Shown here: piece by piece, positions 26,179 to 35,300 of the stretch
Position numbering within the stretch: position 1 is the stretch's first letter
How the letters are laid out: each line of letters begins with the position of its first letter
NCBI RefSeq assembly: GCF_017897595.1
Contig: NZ_JAGKIK010000016.1
Coordinates: 1-64,000 of the forward strand
DNA length: 64,000 nucleotides
Reading direction: 5' to 3'
From: Aquimarina sp. U1-2
Lineage (GTDB): Bacteria > Bacteroidota > Bacteroidia > Flavobacteriales > Flavobacteriaceae
Notes under the pieces: model-generated
Told to the model about the DNA's origin: nothing
Seen by the model: the letters and a program-made list of their open reading frames with translations, nothing else
Database searches by the model: none
Position numbers and translations under genes: made by a program

Positions 26179-26426
26179 AGCTATAACGATTACTAGGCTA
26201 TCGCACGTAATTCATTAAATTATCTTATTGTAAGACCTTAACAGTTTTTTTAACTTTTTCTTTATCAGTACCTTCTTTCCTAATTTTCATCTTCAATTTT
26301 ATCAATAGATACCCTTTAGGTTTATCGAATTATCTCAATAGACATAATAATCGGTGATCACTTTTGAATCAAAACTCAAAAGCTTTACTTTCATGGTAAT
26401 TCTATTAATGATATATTATAAATAAG
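26179..26426. other. Gap with possible relic coding sequence
   Basis: A minus-strand frame at 26225-26290 (MKIRKEGTDKEKVKKTVKVL) is protein-like and recalls a stretch of OsmC-type proteins, with interrupted frames upstream of it (MKVKLLSFDSKVITDY). If real, it is a dead gene. The resemblance is weak and I do not call it as a feature. Confidence 0.25.
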
Positions 26427-26948
26427 TCATTCAAGTGATTGATTACCCAATATGTATCTTACATTATAGATGAACTCATCTAGTCTCCAACCTTGTTCGG
26501 TTCTTATAAAATGTAGATCGTAGTCTCCAGTTAGCTCCAAAGTTTGTCCTTGAGTAGCTTCTTTGCGATATAATGTGGCTGTAGCATAAGTAACCACATC
26601 AGCTTCATTATCTTTTAGGCTAACCACAGTATTACCGTTAAGGTGATTTACAGCATCTATATCCATAGCAGTGTAATTAGCATTCCAGCCAGATGTAATG
26701 TTTTCTCTTGAAACTGTATTTGCTGGTCCCGCTCCGATGGAGGACATATCAAATAAAACCTCCTCGGTCATGACTTCTTGATGTAGACCTTCCCAGTTGA
26801 ACGCATCAGTATAATTGAATAATAGATTTGTTTTTTCCATAATTTCTAACTTATCAATAGTTGCTTTCGAAATGTTTTTATCATTAATACAAGAAAAGGT
26901 TAATAGACTTATCAACATCAGTAAAGTTGGGCATTTGATTATTTTCAT
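26427..26948 (-). CDS. NTF2/SnoaL-like lipoprotein
   Basis: A 173-residue protein with lipobox LTFSC (residues 16-20), then an NTF2-like fold: LLFNYTDAFNWEGLHQEVMTEEVLFDMSS, and a hydrophobic terminal strand ending GWRLDEFIYNVRY. Such proteins often bind small hydrophobic ligands or act as cyclases/isomerases. It is 18 bases after an SDR gene within the repeat-bounded cassette. Confidence 0.75.
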   Translation of the reverse strand: MKIIKCPTLLMLISLLTFSCINDKNISKATIDKLEIMEKTNLLFNYTDAFNWEGLHQEVMTEEVLFDMSSIGAGPANTVSRENITSGWNANYTAMDIDAVNHLNGNTVVSLKDNEADVVTYATATLYRKEATQGQTLELTGDYDLHFIRTEQGWRLDEFIYNVRYILGNQSLE

Positions 26949-26966
26949 TTTATTATCTTTTTTTGA

Positions 26967-27815
26967 TTATTTGTTTGGAACTGGAATTTCTGAGGGTGCT
27001 GGTCTAAAGCCAGTAATAGAATAGCCACAATCGGTAAGAAATTCTGAACCACTTATGTGATCGGCAATAGGACTGCATAAATAGGCTACAGTACCAGCTA
27101 TCTCCTCTACTGTAGCCATACGTTCTACTGGAGGGTTATGCATTACGGTATCAACAAAGAATTTTTGAATTCCTTTATCATTCTCACCGTAACCTTTCTC
27201 TTTAGCTGACTCTTTAAATAATTCTAATGTAGTTTTGGTTGAGACTGGCGCAGGACATACGGCATTTACTGTAATTCCAGTCCCTCTTAATTCTACAGCT
27301 AAACTCCTTGCCATATGCGTTTGCGATGCTTTGGTGCAAGCATACACAGGTGCAAGGTTAGCAGGTGTAGTATGGCCGGAAGCACTTGAAATTTGGATTA
27401 CTCGACCCCAACCTTTTCTAACCATCATAGGTACAAGTGCTTGTATAAACCGAACATTAGAAACTACGTCTACTTCATACGTTTTGATCCATTCTTCGGG
27501 AGTACTGTTCCACCAGTTCCCCCATGGATAAATTCCAGCATTATTTACTAAAATATCAATGTTACCAATTTCTGACTTTATTTTGTTAACAACTTCCTGG
27601 ACACCGTTATCACTAGATACATCACCCATAGCAACAATAGCTTTACCACCGCTTTTCTCAATTTCAGACTTCAATTTCTTAGCTTTTTCTTCACTCGAAC
27701 GTCCGTTAATAACTACAGTTACGCCTTCGGCAGCTAAAGTCTTTACGATTCCTTGGCCTATACCGGCTGTGCTCCCTGTCACCAGAGCTTTTTTTCCTTT
27801 TAAATTTAGTTCCAT
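26967..27815 (-). CDS. Short-chain dehydrogenase/reductase
   Basis: A 282-residue classical SDR: TGSTAGIGQG at residues 14-23, NNAGIYPWG, QISSASG with catalytic serine, YACTK as YxxxK. Relative to typical 250-residue SDRs it has an insertion (KESAKEKGYGENDKGIQKFF) before the C-terminal substrate loop and a longer tail. Between an aldo/keto reductase and an NTF2-like lipoprotein, with 10-20 base gaps. Confidence 0.88.
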   Translation of the reverse strand: MELNLKGKKALVTGSTAGIGQGIVKTLAAEGVTVVINGRSSEEKAKKLKSEIEKSGGKAIVAMGDVSSDNGVQEVVNKIKSEIGNIDILVNNAGIYPWGNWWNSTPEEWIKTYEVDVVSNVRFIQALVPMMVRKGWGRVIQISSASGHTTPANLAPVYACTKASQTHMARSLAVELRGTGITVNAVCPAPVSTKTTLELFKESAKEKGYGENDKGIQKFFVDTVMHNPPVERMATVEEIAGTVAYLCSPIADHISGSEFLTDCGYSITGFRPAPSEIPVPNK

Positions 27816-27825
27816 TTTTGCTGTA

Positions 27826-28872
27826 TTATTTTAGAATGAAAGGTCTATGGTGGTCAATATTTTCGAGTTGACCACCGTAAGTAACGGGTTGAGTTCCCTT
27901 TAAGAAATCATATGGGAACCCTAATTCTATAGTACTAATATCGTTTAGAGTTTTTAAGTCATCACTAGAAAGTGTAAAATCAATACTCTTGAGATTAGAC
28001 TCAATTTGACTGGGTTTGGTGCCCCCCAAAATTGGTATGATGTTTTGGCATTTTACATAGCTTATAGCTACTGTTGCTGGATGCACATTGTTCTTTTCTG
28101 CAATTTCAACCACTTTATCTCCTATACTCAGATTTCTTTCAGATAGAGCGGCAAATTCTGACTTATCCAACCTTCGGTTACCTTTGTCAGAGTCCTCGTT
28201 TTTCTTACTATATTTTCCTGTTAATATTCCTGAAGATAAAGGAGACCAACCCAGTGTAGTCATACCTTCGGTTTTCGCCATTGGTAATAAATCTCTTTCA
28301 CCAGTACGCTGTATTAAACTATACTCTATTTGAGATGCTTCAAAAGGTGTAAGTCCATTTTGTCTTGCATACATATTTGCTTTGGAAATTACCCATGCAG
28401 GCGCGTCGGAAATTCCTAAATAAAGTACCTTGCCTTGTTTCACCATGTCATCTAATGCCCGCATTACTTCTTCTACAGGTGAGAAAAAATCCCAAGCATG
28501 AACCCAAAATATATCAATGTAATCGGTATCAAGTCTTTTTAGACTTCTTTCTAAGGATTGCATCATATTCTTACGACTGTTACCAGCCATATTCGGATCT
28601 TTACCCGGCATTGCATCCGTATATTTTGTTCCTAAAACAACAAAGTCACGATTTGATTTGATAAACTCTCCCGTAAATTTTTCACTTGTTCCTCCGGTAT
28701 AAATTTCGTTAGCGGTATCAATTAGATTTCCACCGGCTTCGGTAAATAAATCAAACATTTTTTTGCTAGTTTCTTTATCGGCTCCCCAACCCGCTTCGGT
28801 TCCAAAAGTCATAGTTCCTAGTGCAACCTCTGACACTCGCAATCCTGTATTTCCTAATAATTTGTACTTCAT
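27826..28872 (-). CDS. Aldo/keto reductase
   Basis: A 348-residue aldo/keto reductase starting MKYKLLGNTGLRVSEVALG. Catalytic tetrad visible: D and Y in LIDTANEIYTGG, K in LGTKYTD, H in WVHAWD. NADPH-binding C-terminal ILGGTKPSQIESNL. Typical of the AKR11/12-like group with broad aldehyde and ketone range. Repeat B (right copy) lies directly upstream, so its promoter may be within it. Confidence 0.9.
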   Translation of the reverse strand: MKYKLLGNTGLRVSEVALGTMTFGTEAGWGADKETSKKMFDLFTEAGGNLIDTANEIYTGGTSEKFTGEFIKSNRDFVVLGTKYTDAMPGKDPNMAGNSRKNMMQSLERSLKRLDTDYIDIFWVHAWDFFSPVEEVMRALDDMVKQGKVLYLGISDAPAWVISKANMYARQNGLTPFEASQIEYSLIQRTGERDLLPMAKTEGMTTLGWSPLSSGILTGKYSKKNEDSDKGNRRLDKSEFAALSERNLSIGDKVVEIAEKNNVHPATVAISYVKCQNIIPILGGTKPSQIESNLKSIDFTLSSDDLKTLNDISTIELGFPYDFLKGTQPVTYGGQLENIDHHRPFILK

Positions 28873-28984
28873 CTTATTCTTTTTTTATTTGAATTATCTC
28901 TCTTTGATTATTAATAAGCATCAATTTTTCTTTATATCGAAGATAATTACACCGTAGGCATTCTTATTTTACTATTCCTCGTTT

Positions 28985-29057
28985 CTATGTCATTTTAACA
29001 CGCTTCATTCAAGAAAATAGTTAATATTTTACTAAGGCTTCACTACGATTTTGCCAG
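28985..29057 (+). repeat. Direct repeat B, right copy
   Basis: TTCTATGTCATTTTAACACG followed by the 3' end of the SDR gene at 29021. On the minus strand the block reads AGCGTGTTAAAATGACATAG and precedes the aldo/keto reductase; the left copy precedes the MDR gene at 26005. Shared sequence extends over AATAGTAAAA on the promoter side (to about 28955). Confidence 0.65.
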
Positions 29058-29674
29058 AGCTGAAAAAACTGTTCTCCAATGGCTTTGGGATTGTGTCTTT
29101 CTGCTGTTTCAGAGACTTCACCAAATATTTCCAAGGCTCCTGCGTACATACCTTCTTCTTTTAATGCTTCAAATAACTGCGGTGCCAAATTTCTAATACC
29201 TGCTTTGGCAATAGACGTGGTCGCAAAATCTGCACTGGGATAATCGGCAAAACCACCACCGGTCAATAAAAGACCTCCTTTATTTACCTTGAGTTTTCCA
29301 AAAAGCGTATTGATGACCGTAATGATGCCTCCCAGACCTATGTGCAAGTCTTTTATAAAACTTTCGGTATCGTAACTTAACAGATGCTTTGGTGCCATAG
29401 GTGCCACATTATAATGTACCACGGTAACGTTGGGTAATTTTTCATTTAGTCCTCGCAATGCTTTGGAAAAAGCTTCGATATTTGTGACATCGGCAGTAGC
29501 GTATACTGTTACGATACCCTCATTCTCTAGCTGTTCTTTTAACGTTTCAAGGCTTTTCGCGTTTCTACTGATTAGACCAACGTTATAGCCTTCGGTACCA
29601 AATTTTTCCGCTACACCGCGTCCTATTCCAGGTCCTGCGCCCACGATGATGATTGATTTTTTTGTATGTTCCAT
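29021..29674 (-). CDS. Atypical SDR-fold protein
   Basis: A 217-residue protein with VGAGPGIGRGVAEKFGTEG at residues 11-29 and a Rossmann order typical of SDRs. The expected catalytic YxxxK is replaced: in the region FATTSIAKAG the lysine is present but tyrosine is threonine. Reaction is therefore uncertain; it may bind NADP without classical SDR catalysis. Located between OsmC and aldo/keto reductase genes. Its 3' end is copied at 26089. Confidence 0.8.
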   Translation of the reverse strand: MEHTKKSIIIVGAGPGIGRGVAEKFGTEGYNVGLISRNAKSLETLKEQLENEGIVTVYATADVTNIEAFSKALRGLNEKLPNVTVVHYNVAPMAPKHLLSYDTESFIKDLHIGLGGIITVINTLFGKLKVNKGGLLLTGGGFADYPSADFATTSIAKAGIRNLAPQLFEALKEEGMYAGALEIFGEVSETAERHNPKAIGEQFFQLWQNRSEALVKY

Positions 29675-29691
29675 AATTTGTAGTTTGTAAT

Positions 29692-30114
29692 TTAGAGTGT
29701 AGAAGTCATTTTACGAACCAGATTAAGGGTTACAGGGATATTATTTCTGGTCGCTTTTGAATAGGGGCAGTTTTGATGCGCTTTCTCAAGTAAATCATGG
29801 GCAGTTTCTTCGTCTATTTCGGGTAATGAAACTTCAAGGACTACAGCAATGCCATAGCTATTTTCATCTTGTTGCAAATCGACCAAGCCATTTACTCCTG
29901 TTTCCGTTAATTTAATTTTTTGTTGCTGAGCCAGCATTCTGATGGTACTTTCAAAGCAGGCGGCATAGCCAGCCGCAAACAATTGTTCTGGATTCGTAGC
30001 TGAACCATCATTTTTTAGATTCATTTTTAAATCGAGCACACCATCTTCAGAGGAGACACTTCCTTCTCTTCCTCCCGTAGCAAAGGCTTGGGCTGTATAT
30101 ACTTTTGTTTTCAT
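29692..30114 (-). CDS. Ohr/OsmC-family peroxiredoxin
   Basis: A 140-residue OsmC-fold protein of the Ohr subtype. The two redox cysteines are visible: AAGYAACFEST at about residue 55 and NCPYSKATRNN at about residue 115. Ohr reduces organic hydroperoxides with a thiol or lipoyl reductant. The dihydrolipoamide-reductase-like flavoprotein at 30796, two genes upstream in the same array, would be a plausible partner (inference). Confidence 0.9.
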   Translation of the reverse strand: MKTKVYTAQAFATGGREGSVSSEDGVLDLKMNLKNDGSATNPEQLFAAGYAACFESTIRMLAQQQKIKLTETGVNGLVDLQQDENSYGIAVVLEVSLPEIDEETAHDLLEKAHQNCPYSKATRNNIPVTLNLVRKMTSTL

Positions 30115-30188
30115 ATTTAAGTAAATTGTTGTTTTCTATAGTTTTTAATTGATTTTTCTTGCTTCAATACGACTATTTGTATCTTCCT

Positions 30189-30791
30189 CTACATCTTAAA
30201 TTGTTGTTCTGTCTTTTGGTTTTTAGCAATATCGATAGCTTTGTAGTTTGAGATAGGCTGAAATTCTGGGATGAAACCTAAATGTGTAATAAGGTTTTCT
30301 ACTATCTGTTTTACTTCGGGATGATTTGCTGTAAAAGGAATCCTAAGTTTTTGCTGCAGAAGACTATTAAATGCATGTTTTTTGATAACTTCATAAGAGT
30401 TGACATCGAAGGCTTTTGCTAAATAGGCATTCGGAAAAAGATGGCTTATATAATTGTTTTGCGAACCGTTAATAAATCCGTTATCCACTAATATTTTCTT
30501 TCCTTTAGGGCAAGGTCTTGTGGTATCGATTAAAACCTTACCGGTTGTAAATCGTTCGCATTGGGCGGCAAGGTTTTGAAGTTCCAGAAAAGGGATAGCT
30601 ATCACATGAACATCTGCAAACTGTAACACATCTTCTACACTTCCGTAAAAAGCATTTGACCCTACAGCTTTGGTAAATGCATGCAAGCCTTCTGGTCTTT
30701 TACAGGTAAACATGACCTTGTGCAAATTTTTGCAAAATAGCTGCCCTAAGATGCTGCCCAAACTTCCGGTTCCTATCATTCCAATGTTCAT
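30189..30791 (-). CDS. F420/NADP-oxidoreductase-like protein (paralogue)
   Basis: A 200-residue Rossmann protein: MNIGMIGTGSLGSILGQLFC then TCKRPEGL, the same architecture as the 21732 protein but strongly diverged. The conserved middle (KVLIDTTRPCPKG; AKAFDVNS) parallels TLIDTTNFY and SKAFNTIP there. 4 bases behind the flavoprotein gene, hence translationally coupled. Confidence 0.78.
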   Translation of the reverse strand: MNIGMIGTGSLGSILGQLFCKNLHKVMFTCKRPEGLHAFTKAVGSNAFYGSVEDVLQFADVHVIAIPFLELQNLAAQCERFTTGKVLIDTTRPCPKGKKILVDNGFINGSQNNYISHLFPNAYLAKAFDVNSYEVIKKHAFNSLLQQKLRIPFTANHPEVKQIVENLITHLGFIPEFQPISNYKAIDIAKNQKTEQQFKM

Positions 30792-30795
30792 AGCG

Positions 30796-32175
30796 CTACT
30801 TCAAGGGTTTTGATTTTTCCATTAGTGTTGGTAAATACTCCGCAACGGTAGGATGTATGTGTACGGCATCCCTTAAGTCTTCAAATGTACCTTTACAATA
30901 CATATTTTGAAGTACCGCATGAATGACTTCATCTGCTCCGATGCCAAAGAGGGTTGCCCCCAAAATTTTCTTTGTTTGCTTATGAACAATAATTTCCATA
31001 AAACCTCTGGTATCGCCTTTTTCGATGGCACGAGCCACATGTTTCATAGGCATCTGTGCTATAAGAAAATCAGCTTTTTCGGCATGCGCCAAGGCTTCTT
31101 TTTTTGATAAACCTACTTGGGCGAGCGGCGGGTCGATAAACAGTGACCAACAGGATATTCTATCTGAAGCTTTCTGTTTTCCGTTGCCTAACAACTGTTC
31201 TTTTGCAATTTGATAATCGTGATAAGCCGTATGGGTAAAACCACCTTTACCGTTACAATCGCCTAATGCCCAAATATTATTGACATTGGTTTCTAGAAAA
31301 TCATTCACATCTATATAGCCATTATCATTTGATTTTATACCTGCTTTTTCCAGACCTAAATCATCGGTATTGGGCTGCCTGCCCGTTGCAAAAAGAATGT
31401 GTGTACCAGTTAATTGGTCTTTTTCCGCTTTTGAACAATGCAGGTGCACTTCAATTTTATTTGTATTGGTGTTGCAGTCGATGCATTCTGCATTCACCCT
31501 AAAAATGATACCTTCTGCTTCGAGGACTTGTTTTACAGCACTACCAACATCTTCATGCTCTCTGGGCAATATTCTGCTACTCATTTCAACAATAGTAACT
31601 TTGCTGCCAAAACGGGCGAACATTTGCCCAAATTCTAATCCAATAGCACCAGCGCCAATGATGATAAGATGCTCAGGTACCATTTCTAAATCGAGAATAG
31701 AAGTGCTGGTTAAAAAATCAACCTTGTGAGCATAAGAAGGAATGCGGGGTCGTGCACCCACGTTGATAAAAAAGAATTTTGCGGTTAAAATAGTACTGTT
31801 AACACTTATACTTCGTGTACCGCTAAATCTGGCGTGTTGGTTGTAATAATCAATATTTTTAAGCGCTTTAAATTTATTTTCTCTCTTCGTAATTGGTGCG
31901 ATAATGGTATTTTTTCTAGCAACGATAGCCTCTAAATCCGCTTTAATTGTACCTTGAATGGTGATGCCAAACTCAACAGCGTTTCTGGCATCATAAATAG
32001 CTTTGGCACTGGCATGAAGTGTTTTTGAAGGTACGCAGCCCACATTTGGGCAAGTTCCTCCGAAACGTTTGCGCTCAATCACGGCAACGGTCTTACCGGC
32101 TGCGACCAAATCTCTTGCTAATGGTACTCCTGCCTGACCGGTACCTATTATGATGACATCATATTGTTTGTTCAT
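30796..32175 (-). CDS. Pyridine nucleotide-disulfide oxidoreductase, mercuric-reductase-like
   Basis: A 459-residue flavoprotein: FAD motif GTGQAGVPLARDLVAAG at the N terminus, redox disulfide GGTCPNVGCVPSK, NAD motif GAGAIGLEFGQMFARFG near residue 175, and C-terminal dimer motif HIHPTVAEYLP with the His-Glu pair. No N-terminal metal-binding domain and no C-terminal vicinal cysteines, so it is not a true mercuric reductase. Likely reduces a small disulfide, lipoyl or quinone-like acceptor. First gene of the long minus-strand array downstream of the activator gene. Confidence 0.88.
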   Translation of the reverse strand: MNKQYDVIIIGTGQAGVPLARDLVAAGKTVAVIERKRFGGTCPNVGCVPSKTLHASAKAIYDARNAVEFGITIQGTIKADLEAIVARKNTIIAPITKRENKFKALKNIDYYNQHARFSGTRSISVNSTILTAKFFFINVGARPRIPSYAHKVDFLTSTSILDLEMVPEHLIIIGAGAIGLEFGQMFARFGSKVTIVEMSSRILPREHEDVGSAVKQVLEAEGIIFRVNAECIDCNTNTNKIEVHLHCSKAEKDQLTGTHILFATGRQPNTDDLGLEKAGIKSNDNGYIDVNDFLETNVNNIWALGDCNGKGGFTHTAYHDYQIAKEQLLGNGKQKASDRISCWSLFIDPPLAQVGLSKKEALAHAEKADFLIAQMPMKHVARAIEKGDTRGFMEIIVHKQTKKILGATLFGIGADEVIHAVLQNMYCKGTFEDLRDAVHIHPTVAEYLPTLMEKSKPLK

Positions 32176-32345
32176 ACCTTAATTTTAAATGAAGACCGAA
32201 GAATGATTCGATATGAAATTTAAGACAGTAAGGTATGTTACATCTATTGGGCAAGGGTTTCATTTTTCACAGGAAAAATGACAGAAAAACATCTTAGAAA
32301 ATCAAAAGAAGTATTATAATGCCAGAAAATGGCCGTCCAAATTAA
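32176..32345. other. Gap between activator gene and the redox array
   Basis: 170 AT-rich bases between the activator stop and the flavoprotein start. I looked for a sigma54 -24/-12 element (GG-N10-GC); TGGCATTATAATACTTC on the minus strand has the GG but not the GC. The array promoter remains unidentified. Confidence 0.3.
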
Positions 32346-35300
32346 TTATTTTGGTTTTGATATCTCTAATTTCTTCATTCGATATTCCAGGGTAGTGGCT
32401 TTCAGTCCCAACAGTTTGGCAGCTCCTTTTGTGCCGCTGACCCGCCAGTTGGTCTGCTGAAGCACTTGGGTAATCAATTCTTTTTCTATAAGATTTTTGC
32501 GTTGTTCAATATAATCCATAGTCACACCGTCAGTTAGTGTGCCTTTATTTGAGATAATGGAATGTTGCGATAATGCTTCGTCAGAGAACTGTAAGGTAAT
32601 CAAATCCGTTTTGGCGGTGACCAACGCCTGTTCAACCCGATTCTTCAATTCACGAACATTGCCAGGCCAGGTATATTCTTGAATTTTTAAAAGACTTTGT
32701 GTGGAAAAACCGGTAAATGGTTTCCCTATCTTATGGGCAAAGGTTTTGGCAAAATGTCTGGCCAATAACGGGGCATCTTCCAGACGGTCTCGCAAAGGCG
32801 GTAAGTAAATTTGAAAACCATTGAGCCGATAAAACAAATCGCTTCTAAACGTACCTTCATCTATAGCTTCTTGTAGATTACGGTTAGTAGCGGCCACTAC
32901 TCTAAAATCTGAAGTCAGTGTTTTAGTGCCTCCTAAGCGTTCAAATTCCTTTTCCTGTAAAACCCTAAGCAATTTCGCCTGGGCTTCGAGAGATAGTTCT
33001 CCTACTTCATCTAAAAAGATGGTACTTTCATGCGCCAGTTCAAATTTACCGATACGTTGCTTGGTAGCACCGGTAAAGGCTCCTTTTTCGTGACCGAAAA
33101 GTTCACTTTCTATAAGTTCCGAGGGCATTGCCGCGCAATTCATCTTGATGAGTGTTTTTTCACTACGCACTGAGGTTTCATGAAGTGCTCTGGCAATTAA
33201 CTCTTTTCCCGTACCGGTTTCTCCTGTTATAAGAACGCTAATATCCATCGCAGCTAATTGACGTACCTGCTCAAAAGCATTTTTCAAGGAAATATGCTGA
33301 CCGATAATATTCTCAAAATCATGGTCTGATTTGATTTCTTCGCGAAGGTAATTTTTCTCTTGTTTGAGCTGCGCATTCAATTCAGTGATACGTTCTAAGG
33401 CGAATACCTTTTCTAAAGCCAGCTCTAATGAAGGCTTCATGATTTCTAACAGCTGTTTGTCCTTTTCAGAATATCCTAAATCACTTTTGCTCAAAAAACT
33501 AAGACGGTAGTATCCGGGAAAGGATAATTTTAACGAAGTCGTTAATCTACTATTTACATTAAACTTTTTAGCAACCTTACGTAGCACTGTTGCTTTTTTC
33601 TGATATTTTATAAAGACTGTTCCTGTTTGCAGTAGCGTTCCGTTGATTTTTTCTCTATTGCTTCGATACGCTGCTTCATCAAGCCCGATAAAATTGAGAA
33701 ATTTTTGATAATCAAAGTGTCTGTACTCATTTGCCCCAATCCTTTCAAACGTGTGGCAAAATTCAGTATTTCTTTCTGGCTGAAAAGCAAAAATGACTAA
33801 ATGGTTATCCAGATGATTAGAAAAGGATTGTGTCAATTGTAATAATTTGTCCTTCCAAAGAATATTAAGATTAAGGGTATTCACCAGGTTGACCTGCAAG
33901 GATTTTTCTTGTTCGCGTTTTTGAATATCTTCACGTGCCAATACATTACTTATGGCCAATGCTAGTTGGTCACAAACCGATTTAAAAAGCTCAATTTGAC
34001 CTATATCAAATTGATTATCCTTGGTATAAGCAAGTATAAAAACACCTACTATCTTCCCTGATACCTTAAGTAACCCAATGATACAAGTATCTAGTTTTTT
34101 ACGTAATTCATCCAATAACTTTTTATCTGTGTATTGGCTGTAATTTTTGTTATAATCAAACAGTAATGGGATATCGTTATTTTGTTCGATGGATACGACC
34201 ACTTCTTCTAGCTGCGAACCTTTATAAGGAATTTTAAATTTGGTATAAAAGCCTTTTTCAAATAACTTTAGGTCTAAAGTATTACCCGCTACTTCTTGGT
34301 GTATGACGGCCAAGTCCAGATATTCATCTCTTTTTTCATCAATGATAATTAAAGCGTGTTCTTGCGATTTGAATATAGGTACGAGTGTTTTAACAGTTTC
34401 TTTTATTAAAACATCAAGTTTTTCAATGGCACCTATTGATTTTGCAATATCAAGTGATACCTTTTTATGTTTATTATCTAATTGAATGGCTTCGTTAGCC
34501 AATATATTGCTAAGCGCAACGCTCATTTGGTCGGTGATGGATTTAAAAAGTGATAATTGATTATCAAAGGCGTGAGGCTGTTTGCTCCAAAAACATAAAA
34601 GACCGATAGTTTGGTCGCCTTGTTGCAATGGTGCTGCAATAATCTGCTCAAATATGCGGTTTTTGGGGTTTTTAAAATGGGGATGTTCAAATTCTTCATA
34701 GATCTCTCTACCTTTTACTAAAATACCTTGTTGCACCACCACCTTGGAAGCTTGACTCATAGGCATCCACCCGTTTAACCCTTCATTGATATGGGTAGTA
34801 TTGATGCCGCTGACTTCATAACCATAATCCACCGTTAGATCACGCTCCCTATTATTAGAATAATCCAAATGAAATAGCCCAGCATCATCAAAGGGAAAGA
34901 CTTTTCTTAACTTGTTGAAGATGGCTTTTATCAGTTCTGGTCCTGTGGTGATGTTGGCGATAGATTCTGTTATTGCCAATAAGTTTTCGGTTTTTTGTTT
35001 TTCTTCCAACAGTTGCTCATTAGCGAGTACGTTGCTCACAGCCACTGATAATTGGTCAGCAATGGCCTGGAAGAGGGGGAAGTCTTTTTCAGAATACCTT
35101 CCAGTAGTTTTAGAGTCGAAAATTAGTGCCCCATAAGCATTTCCGGCCAACCTCAAGGGAGTATGTATATATTCGATTAACCCATCTTCCTCTAAAATTT
35201 GTAGAAATTCTTTTGGGAAATGATATTGATGATAGTCTGAAATATTCATTACCTCTGTTGAGGATATGAAATGCTCAATGAGGTGATTCATTTCCTGCCA

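Noticed and set aside
26225..26290. A short frame recalling OsmC proteins
   Set aside because: Only about 20 residues and weak resemblance; mentioned in the gap description only.
30796..32175. True mercuric reductase
   Set aside because: The C-terminal vicinal cysteines and N-terminal metal-binding domain of MerA are absent, and no other mer gene is near.
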